From a virus, in IMG/VR virus record IMGVR_UViG_3300027793_000075, positions 1 through 64,000 of that record: 64,000 nucleotides of DNA. One strand, 5' to 3'. The notes under the pieces are model-generated. The model saw only the letters and a program-made list of their open reading frames with translations, had not been told where the DNA came from and ran no database searches. Numbering within the stretch: position 1 is the stretch's first letter; each line of letters opens with the position of its first letter. Shown in pieces: positions 8,198 through 15,761 of this stretch. The position numbers and the translations under genes were made by a program.

Positions 8198-9151
8198 TTA
8201 GGTCCATTTTTGATCTTTTAGTATATCTTTGATACAATCTTTGTCTTTTTGATCCATTACACGATCCAATTCTTCCAATACTTCGCCCAGTGTGCATTGT
8301 TTGTTACCCAATTCACACTTTAATTTGAATGTTTCAATAGTATCCACAACCTTATCCAAGGTTTCTTTATATTTGTTGTGTTCTTCTACATTTACCAATT
8401 TGCTAATTTCTACTGCTTTTGGAGTCAATCCTTTGATTAATTGCAATATACCGCTTCCGATAACGTTAAATACACTAAATACTGCTGCGGCAATAGGATT
8501 GGTTGCACTGGCAATACGTAACAATAAAAAAACTACAACGAATATTAATATTGCTGTAATACTGGTAAATACAAATCTTTTTAATCCCCACCAAACAGCA
8601 TTTAGTCCAAAATTGCCACTCATTTCATTTACAGTGGCTTGAGCGTTGTCGCCTGTTCTTGCAATGTCTTTGGATTTAGCGATTAAATCGCCAATTTGCT
8701 GTTCATATTTGGTTTTGAGTTCAGTATTGGCTGCTTGTAGCTCTTTTACTTCTTCATCTTTATTAGCTAATAATTTCTTGCCCTTTTCCTTTTCCTTTGT
8801 TACTTCACTATTTAACAAATCTACAATTTGTGTTATTTTGTTCATTTCATCCAATTGTGGACTACCTACAATGCTCATTATTCTACCATTCAACAACAAT
8901 GCCGTGGCAACTGGCTGAGTAACATTGGTAACTTGATTCAATGAATAATTAATACCATAACTAAATGTTGCCGCTTGATTTAATTTATCTTGTTCACTTT
9001 TTGCAATATCCGTTTTTGTGGTTTCACTCTTTTGAACCACTTTATCTAATTTATCTTGATTTTTTGTATTTTGCTTGGTATTTGGTGAAAACAAAGCACA
9101 TCCACTCAAAAAAATAACAACACAGAGAAATAAAGCATAGAATTTTTTCAT
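8198..9151 (-). CDS. Lipoprotein with membrane segments
   Basis: 317 residues. The N-terminus MKKFYALFLCVVIFLSGCA is a lipoprotein signal peptide with lipobox LSGC (Cys18). Residues about 110-170 are Lys/Glu-rich and probably coiled coil (EKEKGKKLLANKDEEVKEL). Hydrophobic segments follow at about 193-215 (TAILIFVVVFLLLRIA) and 218-240, then a charged C-terminal domain. It is the only reverse-strand gene in the first 40 kb. A lipid-anchored envelope protein is clear; an exclusion or lysis role is only possible. Confidence 0.7.
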   Translation of the reverse strand: MKKFYALFLCVVIFLSGCALFSPNTKQNTKNQDKLDKVVQKSETTKTDIAKSEQDKLNQAATFSYGINYSLNQVTNVTQPVATALLLNGRIMSIVGSPQLDEMNKITQIVDLLNSEVTKEKEKGKKLLANKDEEVKELQAANTELKTKYEQQIGDLIAKSKDIARTGDNAQATVNEMSGNFGLNAVWWGLKRFVFTSITAILIFVVVFLLLRIASATNPIAAAVFSVFNVIGSGILQLIKGLTPKAVEISKLVNVEEHNKYKETLDKVVDTIETFKLKCELGNKQCTLGEVLEELDRVMDQKDKDCIKDILKDQKWT

Positions 9152-9209
9152 ATAAACCCTTTTTTTATAAATATTAGGTAAAATGTATAAAACTCAAATT
9201 TAAAAAATC

Positions 9210-9237
9210 TTGACGTGGCAAACTGTTCTGATAGCAT
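9210..9237 (+). promoter_or_regulatory. Sigma70-type promoter, nearly leaderless
   Basis: TTGACG (9210-9215), 16-base spacer, TAGCAT (9232-9237). Only 7 bases separate the -10 from the ATG at 9245, so the transcript should start at or one base before the start codon. Confidence 0.6.
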
Positions 9238-9244
9238 AAGCAAC

Positions 9245-9778
9245 ATGAAAAGATTTCTTCAAAATCTACGCAGCAAGATTAAATTCCGGATTTACGATAC
9301 ACAATGGTCAGCGTTGTATTCTAATACATCATATGGTATTTATTTCACTCGGCGAGCCGCTGAAAAAGCATTGGATATTTATCCCAATGACAGTGTTAGA
9401 TTTAGAAAAGATAGCAACGATATCGATGAATTAATTAAAGAACGTAGATCTATCGTTGAGATTGATTTAATTAATATTTTTATTAATACTTTTTTCAAAC
9501 CCACTAAACAATGCAGAATTTATGGAGTTACATTCTTAATAAATTCAACGAATGAAATTGTTTTCAGAAACATTTCGTTTCGCCCTGTTGATATTGCAGA
9601 CGCGGAAAAGATGCCTATTAAAAATCTAATATTAGATTCAATAAATTCCAATTATATTTTTATTGAATTTAATAATTCGATAAAAACTCCATCGGAGGCA
9701 ATGAATTCCGCGTATGAAATCGTTGACCAACTAAAAAAGACAAATGTAATAAAACATACAGCACCACACAATCTCTGA
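9245..9778 (+). CDS. Hypothetical protein
   Basis: 177 residues, not recognised. The start at 9245 is chosen because an upstream in-frame GTG at 9215 lies inside the promoter. There is no signal peptide; the N-terminus is basic (MKRFLQNLRSKIKFR), and the middle alternates hydrophobic strands. The gene stands alone between two promoters. Confidence 0.6.
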   Translation: MKRFLQNLRSKIKFRIYDTQWSALYSNTSYGIYFTRRAAEKALDIYPNDSVRFRKDSNDIDELIKERRSIVEIDLINIFINTFFKPTKQCRIYGVTFLINSTNEIVFRNISFRPVDIADAEKMPIKNLILDSINSNYIFIEFNNSIKTPSEAMNSAYEIVDQLKKTNVIKHTAPHNL

Positions 9779-9790
9779 ATGCAAAATGTC

Positions 9791-9818
9791 TTGACAATCT
9801 ATTGCTCATCAATATGAT
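9791..9818 (+). promoter_or_regulatory. Sigma70-type promoter, nearly leaderless
   Basis: TTGACA (9791-9796), 16-base spacer, TATGAT (9813-9818), then 8 bases to the ATG at 9827. It probably drives the operon from 9827 to 12676. Confidence 0.75.
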
Positions 9819-9826
9819 ACGCATTT

Positions 9827-10051
9827 ATGAAAGATGTAACTGGCAAAGAAATCTCTATCGGAGACAAAATTGTATTTATGTATCGCCGCAATCATGGCAG
9901 TGAATTGCATGTTGGTCAAGTTGTTGGATTTAGTCCAAAGACGGTTCGTGTCGAATATCAAAATATGTGGAACAACGTTTCAATTGATCTAAAACAATCC
10001 TCATACGCCCCACACAATATTGCCATTACCGATAAAGCTGCTCAACTATGA
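9827..10051 (+). CDS. Small beta-rich protein, first of a tandem pair
   Basis: 74 residues. It begins MKDVTGKEISIGDKIVFMYR and continues with a G-x-V-x-G-x-x-x-x-x-V-x-V-E-Y pattern, suggesting a small SH3/KOW-like barrel. The next gene encodes a similar protein, so this looks like a tandem duplication. Function unknown. ATGA overlap with the following gene. Confidence 0.65.
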   Translation: MKDVTGKEISIGDKIVFMYRRNHGSELHVGQVVGFSPKTVRVEYQNMWNNVSIDLKQSSYAPHNIAITDKAAQL

Positions 10052-10290
10052 AAGATTTTACTGACCGAGAAATTAAATTGGGCGATACTGTTCTTTTTTA
10101 TTCAGTTGGATATAAAAGCATGTATCGTGGCCGTGTATATAATATTGGCGAAAAAATGGTATGTGTGGAATATAATCCATACACAAACCATCCATTAAAT
10201 GTTTATAAATACAAAGTATATCCAAATCAATGCTGTGTGTTGGAAAGTGAAGATCCAGTTACACTAACAAAAATTTCAAGAATACTATGA
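10048..10290 (+). CDS. Small beta-rich protein, second of a tandem pair
   Basis: 80 residues. MKDFTDREIKLGDTVLFY and GRVYNIGEKMVCVEYNP align with the preceding protein (MKD-T-x-x-E-I-x-x-G-D; V-x-VEY). Divergence is substantial, so the duplication is old or the family is widespread. Coupled by ATGA on both sides. Confidence 0.65.
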   Translation: MKDFTDREIKLGDTVLFYSVGYKSMYRGRVYNIGEKMVCVEYNPYTNHPLNVYKYKVYPNQCCVLESEDPVTLTKISRIL

Positions 10291-10481
10291 CTATTGATAC
10301 TGAAAAACTAGCTAAACTACTTGCACTAATAGAAAAAACTGCTGCATACAAAGCGGCGATTGACGCCGAAGATTTTAATGCATATGATTATTCAGGGGGC
10401 AATTTTGATGACGCGCATAGTCAAGGAATGCGTGATGGAGAAATTCTCTTCGCCAGAGACTTAATTACGATATTGGAATAA
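10287..10481 (+). CDS. Small hypothetical protein
   Basis: 64 residues, acidic and helical, not recognised. The C-terminal half (GMRDGEILFARDLITILE) looks like a short helical family common in phages. ATGA-coupled to the gene before. Confidence 0.6.
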   Translation: MTIDTEKLAKLLALIEKTAAYKAAIDAEDFNAYDYSGGNFDDAHSQGMRDGEILFARDLITILE

Positions 10482-10484
10482 CAT

Positions 10485-11078
10485 ATGTTACCACTAGTTT
10501 TTTATGAAAGTGAGCAATTTGTAAAATTGCGAACCGAATTGATTGCACGATACAACGAAACGCATCGTTACTATCATAATATTTTTCATATTAACGACAT
10601 GCTTAATATTGCAATGGGTTGCCGCCCATCAAATATTGGCATCGCAAATTTGATTATTTGGTATCATGATGCAATTTACGATCCTCAACGTAAAGACAAC
10701 GAAGAAAAAAGTGCCGAGCTTGCAATTGATCAATTAAAAGATCATCTTTCCAGTGATGATGTAGATACAATTACTAGTGGAATTTTGTTGACCAAGCATC
10801 AGTTCAGTAGCAACATGCTTACAACCGATATGTCCATTATTATTGATTCAGATTTGTATATTCTGAGTCACGATTGGTGTTATACAGCATATGCCCGTGC
10901 TATTCGTAAAGAATATTCATATTTGAATAATGCTGAATATATTGCTGGACGAAAACGATTTTTGGAAAAAATGTTGCGTAAAAATTCTTATTATGGAGTT
11001 TTAAAGACTCGTAATTACATGGCAAAGAAAAACATGCAGATGGAATTGGATTATCTAAATAAAAACGTACTACTATGA
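10485..11078 (+). CDS. HD-superfamily metal-dependent phosphohydrolase
   Basis: 197 residues. HRYYHNIFHINDML (about 27-40), WYHDAIYDP (59-67) with the HD pair at 61-62, NEEKSAELA, TKHQ and an IDSDLYIL segment match the predicted HD hydrolases of COG4339. HD proteins hydrolyse phosphate esters or (cyclic) nucleotides with bound metal; the substrate here is unknown. The gene lies in the operon leading to CoA synthase, and nucleotide or cofactor turnover is a reasonable guess. Confidence 0.8.
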   Translation: MLPLVFYESEQFVKLRTELIARYNETHRYYHNIFHINDMLNIAMGCRPSNIGIANLIIWYHDAIYDPQRKDNEEKSAELAIDQLKDHLSSDDVDTITSGILLTKHQFSSNMLTTDMSIIIDSDLYILSHDWCYTAYARAIRKEYSYLNNAEYIAGRKRFLEKMLRKNSYYGVLKTRNYMAKKNMQMELDYLNKNVLL

Positions 11079-11263
11079 AATTGAATAGAACCAACGTGGC
11101 CCTCGCCGCAAGTGCGGCACTTGTTGCAGCACCAATTATTGTTGCTGAACATGCCCATCGTGGGCTAAATACATCAAATATAACAAATGAACTAAGTATA
11201 TTTTTCATGAAATGTGCATTTGGATTGTTTTTGCTATGTTTTTGCATGGAGAAGGAACAATGA
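11075..11263 (+). CDS. Small membrane or exported protein
   Basis: 62 residues. There is an N-terminal hydrophobic Ala-rich segment (VALAASAALVAAPIIVA) and a second one near the C-terminus (FFMKCAFGLFLLCFCM). It overlaps both neighbours by ATGA, and the Shine-Dalgarno of the CoA synthase gene lies in its last codons. Function unknown. Confidence 0.55.
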   Translation: MKLNRTNVALAASAALVAAPIIVAEHAHRGLNTSNITNELSIFFMKCAFGLFLLCFCMEKEQ

Positions 11264-12381
11264 AAATCTGTATTTATCCCGGCAGTTTTGACCCTGTAAC
11301 ATACGGTCATATTGATATTATTGATCGTGCATGCAATACATTTGATAAAGTTATCGTTGCTATTGGCATCAATCCAAGCAAGAAATATACTTTTAGTGTA
11401 GAAGAGCGTATTAAATTCATCAAGAAATCTGTAAAACGACCATTCAAAGTGGAAGTTATGAGTTTTACAGGATTGCTTGCCGATTTTGCTTATCAGCAAA
11501 ATGTAAAAACCATTATCAAAGGTGTTCGTAGCAATCAAGATTTTGATTATGAAAGATTGTTACATGAAGTGACTGTTACACAACAGGCAGGTATTGATAC
11601 ACATATACTAATTGCCGATCAAAAATTGAGTCATGTAAGTAGCAGTGCCGCAAAAGAATTGTGCAAGCACCAAGGATTGGTTCACGAATATGTTCCTTAT
11701 TGCGTAAAAGCAGCATTGGAACAAGAAATCAACAATCAATTTATTCTTGGAATCACTGGTTCGATTGGAATGGGCAAGAGTTATGTAACTCAACAATTGA
11801 TTGAACATTTTTCCAAACGAATGCACGTTTTGCATGTAGACTTGGATACAATTGCACATGAATTGTATACACGAACTGAGCCAGTTTATATTGATTTCCA
11901 AAACACTGTCAAAGACGCATTTGGATTGACTGTGGGTGATTCAGTAGAAATGCGTAAGAAACTTGGAAATATTGTTTTCAATAATGAAAATGCGTTAGCT
12001 AAACTAAATAATCTTGCACGGCAACCATTACTTACATTGATGCGTCAAAAAATGTATGGTTTTCAAGGATTGATTTTGTTGAATGGCGCATTGTTGGTCG
12101 AAGCCAATTTTCTTCCATTATGCAACAATAATGTTGTAGTGGTAAATACAGGTATTACTGAGCAAATTGAAAATCTAAAAAATAGAGGATTAACAATTCA
12201 ACAAATTCAGCGTCGTATTAATTGTCAATTGACTAATAATGAAAAGATCAACATCATCAATGATGCAATTTTTAATAATCTCTATGGAACACTAATGCCA
12301 TATAGCAATAGCAAAAATAACAAACCTGAAGTATTTGAGTCATTGACTCGACTTGTTTCTGAAGTAATTCACTTACGATAA
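11260..12381 (+). CDS. coaD-coaE: Bifunctional CoA synthase: phosphopantetheine adenylyltransferase fused to dephospho-CoA kinase
   Basis: 373 residues from ATG 11260, preceded by GGAGAAGGA, one of the few good Shine-Dalgarno sites here. Residues 1-155 are CoaD: PGSFDPVTYGH with the T/HxGH nucleotidyltransferase motif, IKGVRSNQDFDYE, and the HVSSSAAKEL signature. Residues about 160-373 are CoaE: P-loop GITGSIGMGKS (164-174), DLDTIAHEL, and a C-terminal Q-x(5)-E-x(5)-DAIFNN region. Together they convert 4'-phosphopantetheine to CoA. CoaD and CoaE are separate in most bacteria; a fusion in this order is the animal COASY arrangement. Both domains keep their signature residues, so activity is likely. 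Confidence 0.9.
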   Translation: MKICIYPGSFDPVTYGHIDIIDRACNTFDKVIVAIGINPSKKYTFSVEERIKFIKKSVKRPFKVEVMSFTGLLADFAYQQNVKTIIKGVRSNQDFDYERLLHEVTVTQQAGIDTHILIADQKLSHVSSSAAKELCKHQGLVHEYVPYCVKAALEQEINNQFILGITGSIGMGKSYVTQQLIEHFSKRMHVLHVDLDTIAHELYTRTEPVYIDFQNTVKDAFGLTVGDSVEMRKKLGNIVFNNENALAKLNNLARQPLLTLMRQKMYGFQGLILLNGALLVEANFLPLCNNNVVVVNTGITEQIENLKNRGLTIQQIQRRINCQLTNNEKINIINDAIFNNLYGTLMPYSNSKNNKPEVFESLTRLVSEVIHLR

Positions 12382-12382
12382 T

Positions 12383-12676
12383 ATGAATGCAATATATGAA
12401 CTAATAGTGCCGCTGGAACAAGTTCCAGACGAATCTAACGTCAGAAAAATTACAGGAGAAAAAACATATACTGTAAAACGAGATATTAAAATTTATACAA
12501 ATCTAGCAGATGCACCAAATAAAGAAATTGAATGCGCTACTGATTGTGTGTTTTTGATAGATGACCGTGCTAATATTTCGATGGAAGACAAAAATAAAAA
12601 AGTCGTCTGGATAGTAGATATTGAAACGTTGCATGCATATCTATCCAAAGTTAGACATGATGATTTTTACACCTAA
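12383..12676 (+). CDS. Hypothetical protein
   Basis: 97 residues, not recognised. Mixed strands and charged segments, no membrane region. It starts one base after the CoA synthase stop and ends just before the next promoter, so it is the last gene of the operon begun at 9827. Confidence 0.6.
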   Translation: MNAIYELIVPLEQVPDESNVRKITGEKTYTVKRDIKIYTNLADAPNKEIECATDCVFLIDDRANISMEDKNKKVVWIVDIETLHAYLSKVRHDDFYT

Positions 12677-12679
12677 GCA

Positions 12680-12707
12680 TTGACAACGTGAACCCACACT
12701 GTATAGT
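12680..12707 (+). promoter_or_regulatory. Sigma70-type promoter for a leaderless mRNA
   Basis: TTGACA (12680-12685), 16-base spacer, TATAGT (12702-12707), then exactly 6 bases (ending TAT) to the ATG at 12714. The expected start of transcription is the A of ATG. Confidence 0.8.
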
Positions 12708-12713
12708 AGGTAT

Positions 12714-13286
12714 ATGAAATATTTTCTTGGATTTGACACAGAAACTGGCGGCATCGGTGATGATAAATCACTGTTGACCGCATATTTTGGATTTTACGAA
12801 CTAGTAAATGGTAAATTCAATAAGTTGGATGAACTTGATTTGAAGATCAAGCCCAATGATAATGTTTATCATCTTACTGCCGAAAGTCTTGATATTAACA
12901 AAATTAACATTATTGAACACAACAAAGTGGCAGTTTTTGAAAAAATTGCTGGACAACAGCTTTATAAAAAGCTACAAGATTGGCAACTGATTGCCAAAGA
13001 CAAACTGATTCCTGTTGGACACAATGTAGGATTTGATATTCGTAAACTTACAACTACATTGATTAGTATGGGTAGTTGGGAGACGTTTGTCAGTTATCGT
13101 GTAATGGACACTTGCACACTTGCTCAATTTTATCGTATTTGTGGAAAGCTGCCCGACAATCTTAGTTGCAGTCTCGGTCATCTTGCTGGATATTATAAAG
13201 TACAAGTTACTGGCAAACATCACGAAGCAAAGTGTGACGTTGAAATGACAATGGGAGTTTTGGAAAATCTAATGAAAAATGCATGA
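12714..13286 (+). CDS. DnaQ-type 3'-5' exonuclease (DEDDh)
   Basis: 190 residues. Motif I is FDTETGG (D8, E10), motif II VGHNVGFDIRKL and motif III HHEAKCDVEMT with the H and D expected in DEDDh exonucleases. It degrades or trims single-stranded DNA or RNA from the 3' end; in T4-like phages such stand-alone exonucleases have unclear roles, possibly RNA processing or proofreading in trans. The promoter predicts a leaderless mRNA. ATGA overlap with the following lipoprotein gene. Confidence 0.8.
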   Translation: MKYFLGFDTETGGIGDDKSLLTAYFGFYELVNGKFNKLDELDLKIKPNDNVYHLTAESLDINKINIIEHNKVAVFEKIAGQQLYKKLQDWQLIAKDKLIPVGHNVGFDIRKLTTTLISMGSWETFVSYRVMDTCTLAQFYRICGKLPDNLSCSLGHLAGYYKVQVTGKHHEAKCDVEMTMGVLENLMKNA

Positions 13287-13507
13287 AAGCCCTAATTATA
13301 TTATCTACATTACTGTTATTGACCGGTTGCGTAAAGTCTGAATATACGCAACTTGCGGATATCGAAGCAGCATTTCCTAATTGTGAAATTAGAAAAATTC
13401 CGAATAATTCAGGCAAAACCGAATGGTTGGTGAAGACGCCTGCAAATAAAATTATTTTTATTTATTTTGACTATAGCAACAATCCCGTTTCAATTCCAAT
13501 GTATTAA
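13283..13507 (+). CDS. Small lipoprotein, first of a tandem pair
   Basis: 74 residues with signal MKALIILSTLLLLTGC and lipobox LTGC. The mature part contains TEWLVKTPANKIIFI, also found in the next protein (PKWLVKTPDNNIIFI). Phage-encoded small lipoproteins often block receptors or exclude related phages; that role is a guess here. Confidence 0.7.
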   Translation: MKALIILSTLLLLTGCVKSEYTQLADIEAAFPNCEIRKIPNNSGKTEWLVKTPANKIIFIYFDYSNNPVSIPMY

Positions 13508-13509
13508 TT

Positions 13510-13773
13510 ATGACTAGAAAAATTATCGCAAGCAGTATTGCTGCTTTTGTATTAACTGGTTGCTCTGATCTTATATCTACACGTTATATGTCTACTCCAG
13601 AATTGGACAGTGAAATTAGAAACAAATATACTAATTGCATTGTAACCAAACTGTCTGTTGTTGGGATTGATAGCGATTCTTATTACCCAAAATGGTTGGT
13701 TAAAACCCCGGATAATAATATCATCTTCATTCAAAGACACAGTGAAGGATTGATTGAGCAGCGAATTTTCTAA
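13510..13773 (+). CDS. Small lipoprotein, second of a tandem pair
   Basis: 87 residues with signal MTRKIIASSIAAFVLTGC and lipobox LTGC. It shares the WLVKTP-x-N-x-IIFI segment and a preceding Cys (NCxxxK) with its upstream neighbour, so the two are paralogues. It starts 2 bases after that gene. Confidence 0.7.
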   Translation: MTRKIIASSIAAFVLTGCSDLISTRYMSTPELDSEIRNKYTNCIVTKLSVVGIDSDSYYPKWLVKTPDNNIIFIQRHSEGLIEQRIF

Positions 13774-13776
13774 TCT

Positions 13777-14034
13777 ATGAGCGAATACAATTGTGGATGC
13801 GGAAATGCAATTCATCCCGAGCGTTATGCGCTTGGATATAAAATTTGTTTGAATTGTGGTGAAAAAGCTGCATCCAAACAAAAGCCATTTGGATATGTCC
13901 ATTATGGACATAAAACTGCTGGTTCAATCGTAATCACTTCCAAAGCTGGATTTGAAAATTACAGCAAAGTATCATATAGAAAAAATAAAGGAAGCAATAT
14001 GGGATATGCTTCTCGTTTAACTACATCGTTTTAA
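13777..14034 (+). CDS. Small zinc-finger protein (TraR/DksA-like finger)
   Basis: 85 residues. Four cysteines in CGCG and CLNCG with an intervening IHPERYALGYKI segment resemble the C4 finger of TraR/DksA-type proteins, which bind RNA polymerase. The long coiled coil of DksA is absent, so a transcription role is uncertain. The C-terminal half is basic and glycine/serine rich. Confidence 0.55.
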   Translation: MSEYNCGCGNAIHPERYALGYKICLNCGEKAASKQKPFGYVHYGHKTAGSIVITSKAGFENYSKVSYRKNKGSNMGYASRLTTSF

Positions 14035-14047
14035 ATATTCAAATAAT

Positions 14048-14236
14048 ATGAATGGTTTAAAACAAAAAATACAATCTTTTTTATGTCAAAAAAATTGGCA
14101 TAAATTTGAATATACAAAGATTCGTCATGGATTTCATAATCAACATTTGACTTCATGTAAGTATTGTGGTCATATTAAAATCAATTATGTAACAATGGCG
14201 AGTGAAAAGGAAATGTGGGATGAGGTTTTTAATTGA
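14048..14236 (+). CDS. Small protein with a half zinc finger
   Basis: 62 residues, basic. C-x2-C in SCKYCGHIK plus upstream Cys and His could bind zinc. Not recognised. It is followed by the promoter of the NAD gene block. Confidence 0.5.
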   Translation: MNGLKQKIQSFLCQKNWHKFEYTKIRHGFHNQHLTSCKYCGHIKINYVTMASEKEMWDEVFN

Positions 14237-14268
14237 TGGTGTCGAACGAATATATTATCAAAAAGTTC

Positions 14269-14296
14269 TTGACGTTTTCGTTTTTTCGTCTATAGT
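14269..14296 (+). promoter_or_regulatory. Sigma70-type promoter of the NAD block
   Basis: TTGACG (14269-14274), 16-base spacer, TATAGT (14291-14296). The leader to ATG 14370 is about 67 bases. Confidence 0.75.
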
Positions 14297-14369
14297 TATA
14301 GGCGTAATGAAGATTGATTAAGATAAATCTCTGTTACAAACAACAAAGTAGAAAGATACAAGATAATCT

Positions 14370-15302
14370 ATGAATGTTAAACAACTCGCGGATGTGGCCG
14401 TTATTGTTGGCCGTTATCAAACGCATACACTTCACTCGGAGCAAATCCGAATGATTGATGAAGTGGTAAAGCGTCACAATCACACAATCATTGTAATCGG
14501 AAACAGTTTGATGCGTGGCACCATTGCTAATCCATTGGATTTTCGTGCCCGTAAAACAATGATTCAGGAAAAGTTTCCAAAAATTGATATTCTCTATATC
14601 AACGATATTCCCAAGGATAATGCTCTTTGGAGCAACAATCTTGACAAGCTAATCAAGGACAATATTCGCGCAAACGAAACGGTTGCCATCTATGGCAGCA
14701 AAGATACATTTATTACCAAGTATAATGGTAAATTTGCTACGTTTGCATTTGAAGCTAGTAGCTTTGTGAGTGCCGACGAGATTCGTCGTCAAGCATCTAC
14801 CAATTATCAGCCAAATGAACAATATCGTGCTGGTATCGTAGCGGCACAAGCCAATAGATTTCCCACTGCATATCAAACTGTTGATATTGCAATCGTGGAT
14901 GATAATGGTCGTTTGTTGATGGGTCGCAAGCCAAATGAAACCAAATGGCGTTTTATTGGAGGATTCAGCGATCCTGCGTCTACTTCACTGGAATCCGATG
15001 CTCGGCGTGAAGCTCAAGAGGAAACCGGTGTTGAAGTTGATGAAATCACTTATTTGGGTTCCATGAAAATCAATGATAGCCGTTATATGTTTGAAGTGGA
15101 TTGTATCAAAACTGCATTTTTCGTAGGAAAATACATTTATGGACGGCCACATGGAAATGATGATATTGCCGAAGTCAAGTGGATTGCTATCAAAGACTTG
15201 AATAAGGATGATATTGGCGAATTTCACCATGTTTTGGTTGACATACTCATGGAGAAATTCGTGAACAACCCGGAATTGTATAAAAAGTACGTAGCAAATT
15301 AA
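14370..15302 (+). CDS. nadM: Bifunctional NMN adenylyltransferase / Nudix hydrolase
   Basis: 310 residues. Residues 1-165 are an NMNAT of the NadM type: VGRYQTHTLH (13-22) replaces the usual GRFQPxHxGH, keeping the two histidines, and SADEIRR (134-140) takes the place of ISSTxIR. Residues about 170-305 are a Nudix domain with REAQEETGV (213-221). The same fusion (NatV) is known in vibriophage KVP40. The NMNAT half makes NAD+ from NMN and ATP; the Nudix half may hydrolyse ADP-ribose or other dinucleotides. It heads a block with a CinA-like fusion and nicotinamide phosphoribosyltransferase. The altered HxGH glycine (to Leu) needs testing. Confidence 0.85.
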   Translation: MNVKQLADVAVIVGRYQTHTLHSEQIRMIDEVVKRHNHTIIVIGNSLMRGTIANPLDFRARKTMIQEKFPKIDILYINDIPKDNALWSNNLDKLIKDNIRANETVAIYGSKDTFITKYNGKFATFAFEASSFVSADEIRRQASTNYQPNEQYRAGIVAAQANRFPTAYQTVDIAIVDDNGRLLMGRKPNETKWRFIGGFSDPASTSLESDARREAQEETGVEVDEITYLGSMKINDSRYMFEVDCIKTAFFVGKYIYGRPHGNDDIAEVKWIAIKDLNKDDIGEFHHVLVDILMEKFVNNPELYKKYVAN

Positions 15303-15319
15303 TTAGACGTTTTAAATTC

Positions 15320-15679
15320 ATGAGTATAATAAACCAAGAAATAATTATTGTTGGTTATAGGGAACTGATTAGGGAATTTGAAAATAAAACCGGGTGGTCA
15401 TCCGCAATTAATGGAGTCTGGAATGCGGATTTCACAAAAACAGTGTTCGATATTGAACTAATTGAAATATTTCAACGAGAACAAGATTGGATTGCTTTTG
15501 TATATCCAGACAGCACTGATATAAGAAAAAAGAACAAAGAGTCTTTACTTAAAGAAGAAAATATCGCAAAATTTAAAAATAATGTTGTTTACAGTCTTTA
15601 TTTAGTAGATATTATTGATTGGATGATATTGAACGGACATTTGCCGGATAAAGGAGAGTTTTTGGTAATGTGTAAATAA
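15320..15679 (+). CDS. Hypothetical protein
   Basis: 119 residues, not recognised. Mixed secondary structure with a Lys/Glu-rich middle and a C-terminal hydrophobic segment (VYSLYLVDIIDWMILNG) that looks buried rather than membrane-spanning. It lies between two NAD-related genes, but its own sequence gives no link to them. Confidence 0.6.
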   Translation: MSIINQEIIIVGYRELIREFENKTGWSSAINGVWNADFTKTVFDIELIEIFQREQDWIAFVYPDSTDIRKKNKESLLKEENIAKFKNNVVYSLYLVDIIDWMILNGHLPDKGEFLVMCK

Positions 15680-15687
15680 AAAAACCA

Positions 15688-15716
15688 TTGACTTTTCTAC
15701 GATCATTGACTACAGT
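15688..15716 (+). promoter_or_regulatory. Sigma70-type promoter
   Basis: TTGACT (15688-15693), 17-base spacer, TACAGT (15711-15716), upstream of the CinA-like/adenylyltransferase gene. Confidence 0.6.
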
Positions 15717-15734
15717 TAGTGCGTAAGATAACTA

Positions 15735-15760
15735 AGATACAGATAAGGTTAAATTACAAA
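15735..15760 (+). promoter_or_regulatory. Leader element shared with the nicotinamide phosphoribosyltransferase gene
   Basis: A 26-base stretch starting AGATACAGAT and ending TTAAATTACAAA directly before the ATG at 15762. It matches 16924-16949 at 24 of 26 positions. Confidence 0.6.
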
Positions 15761-15761
15761 T

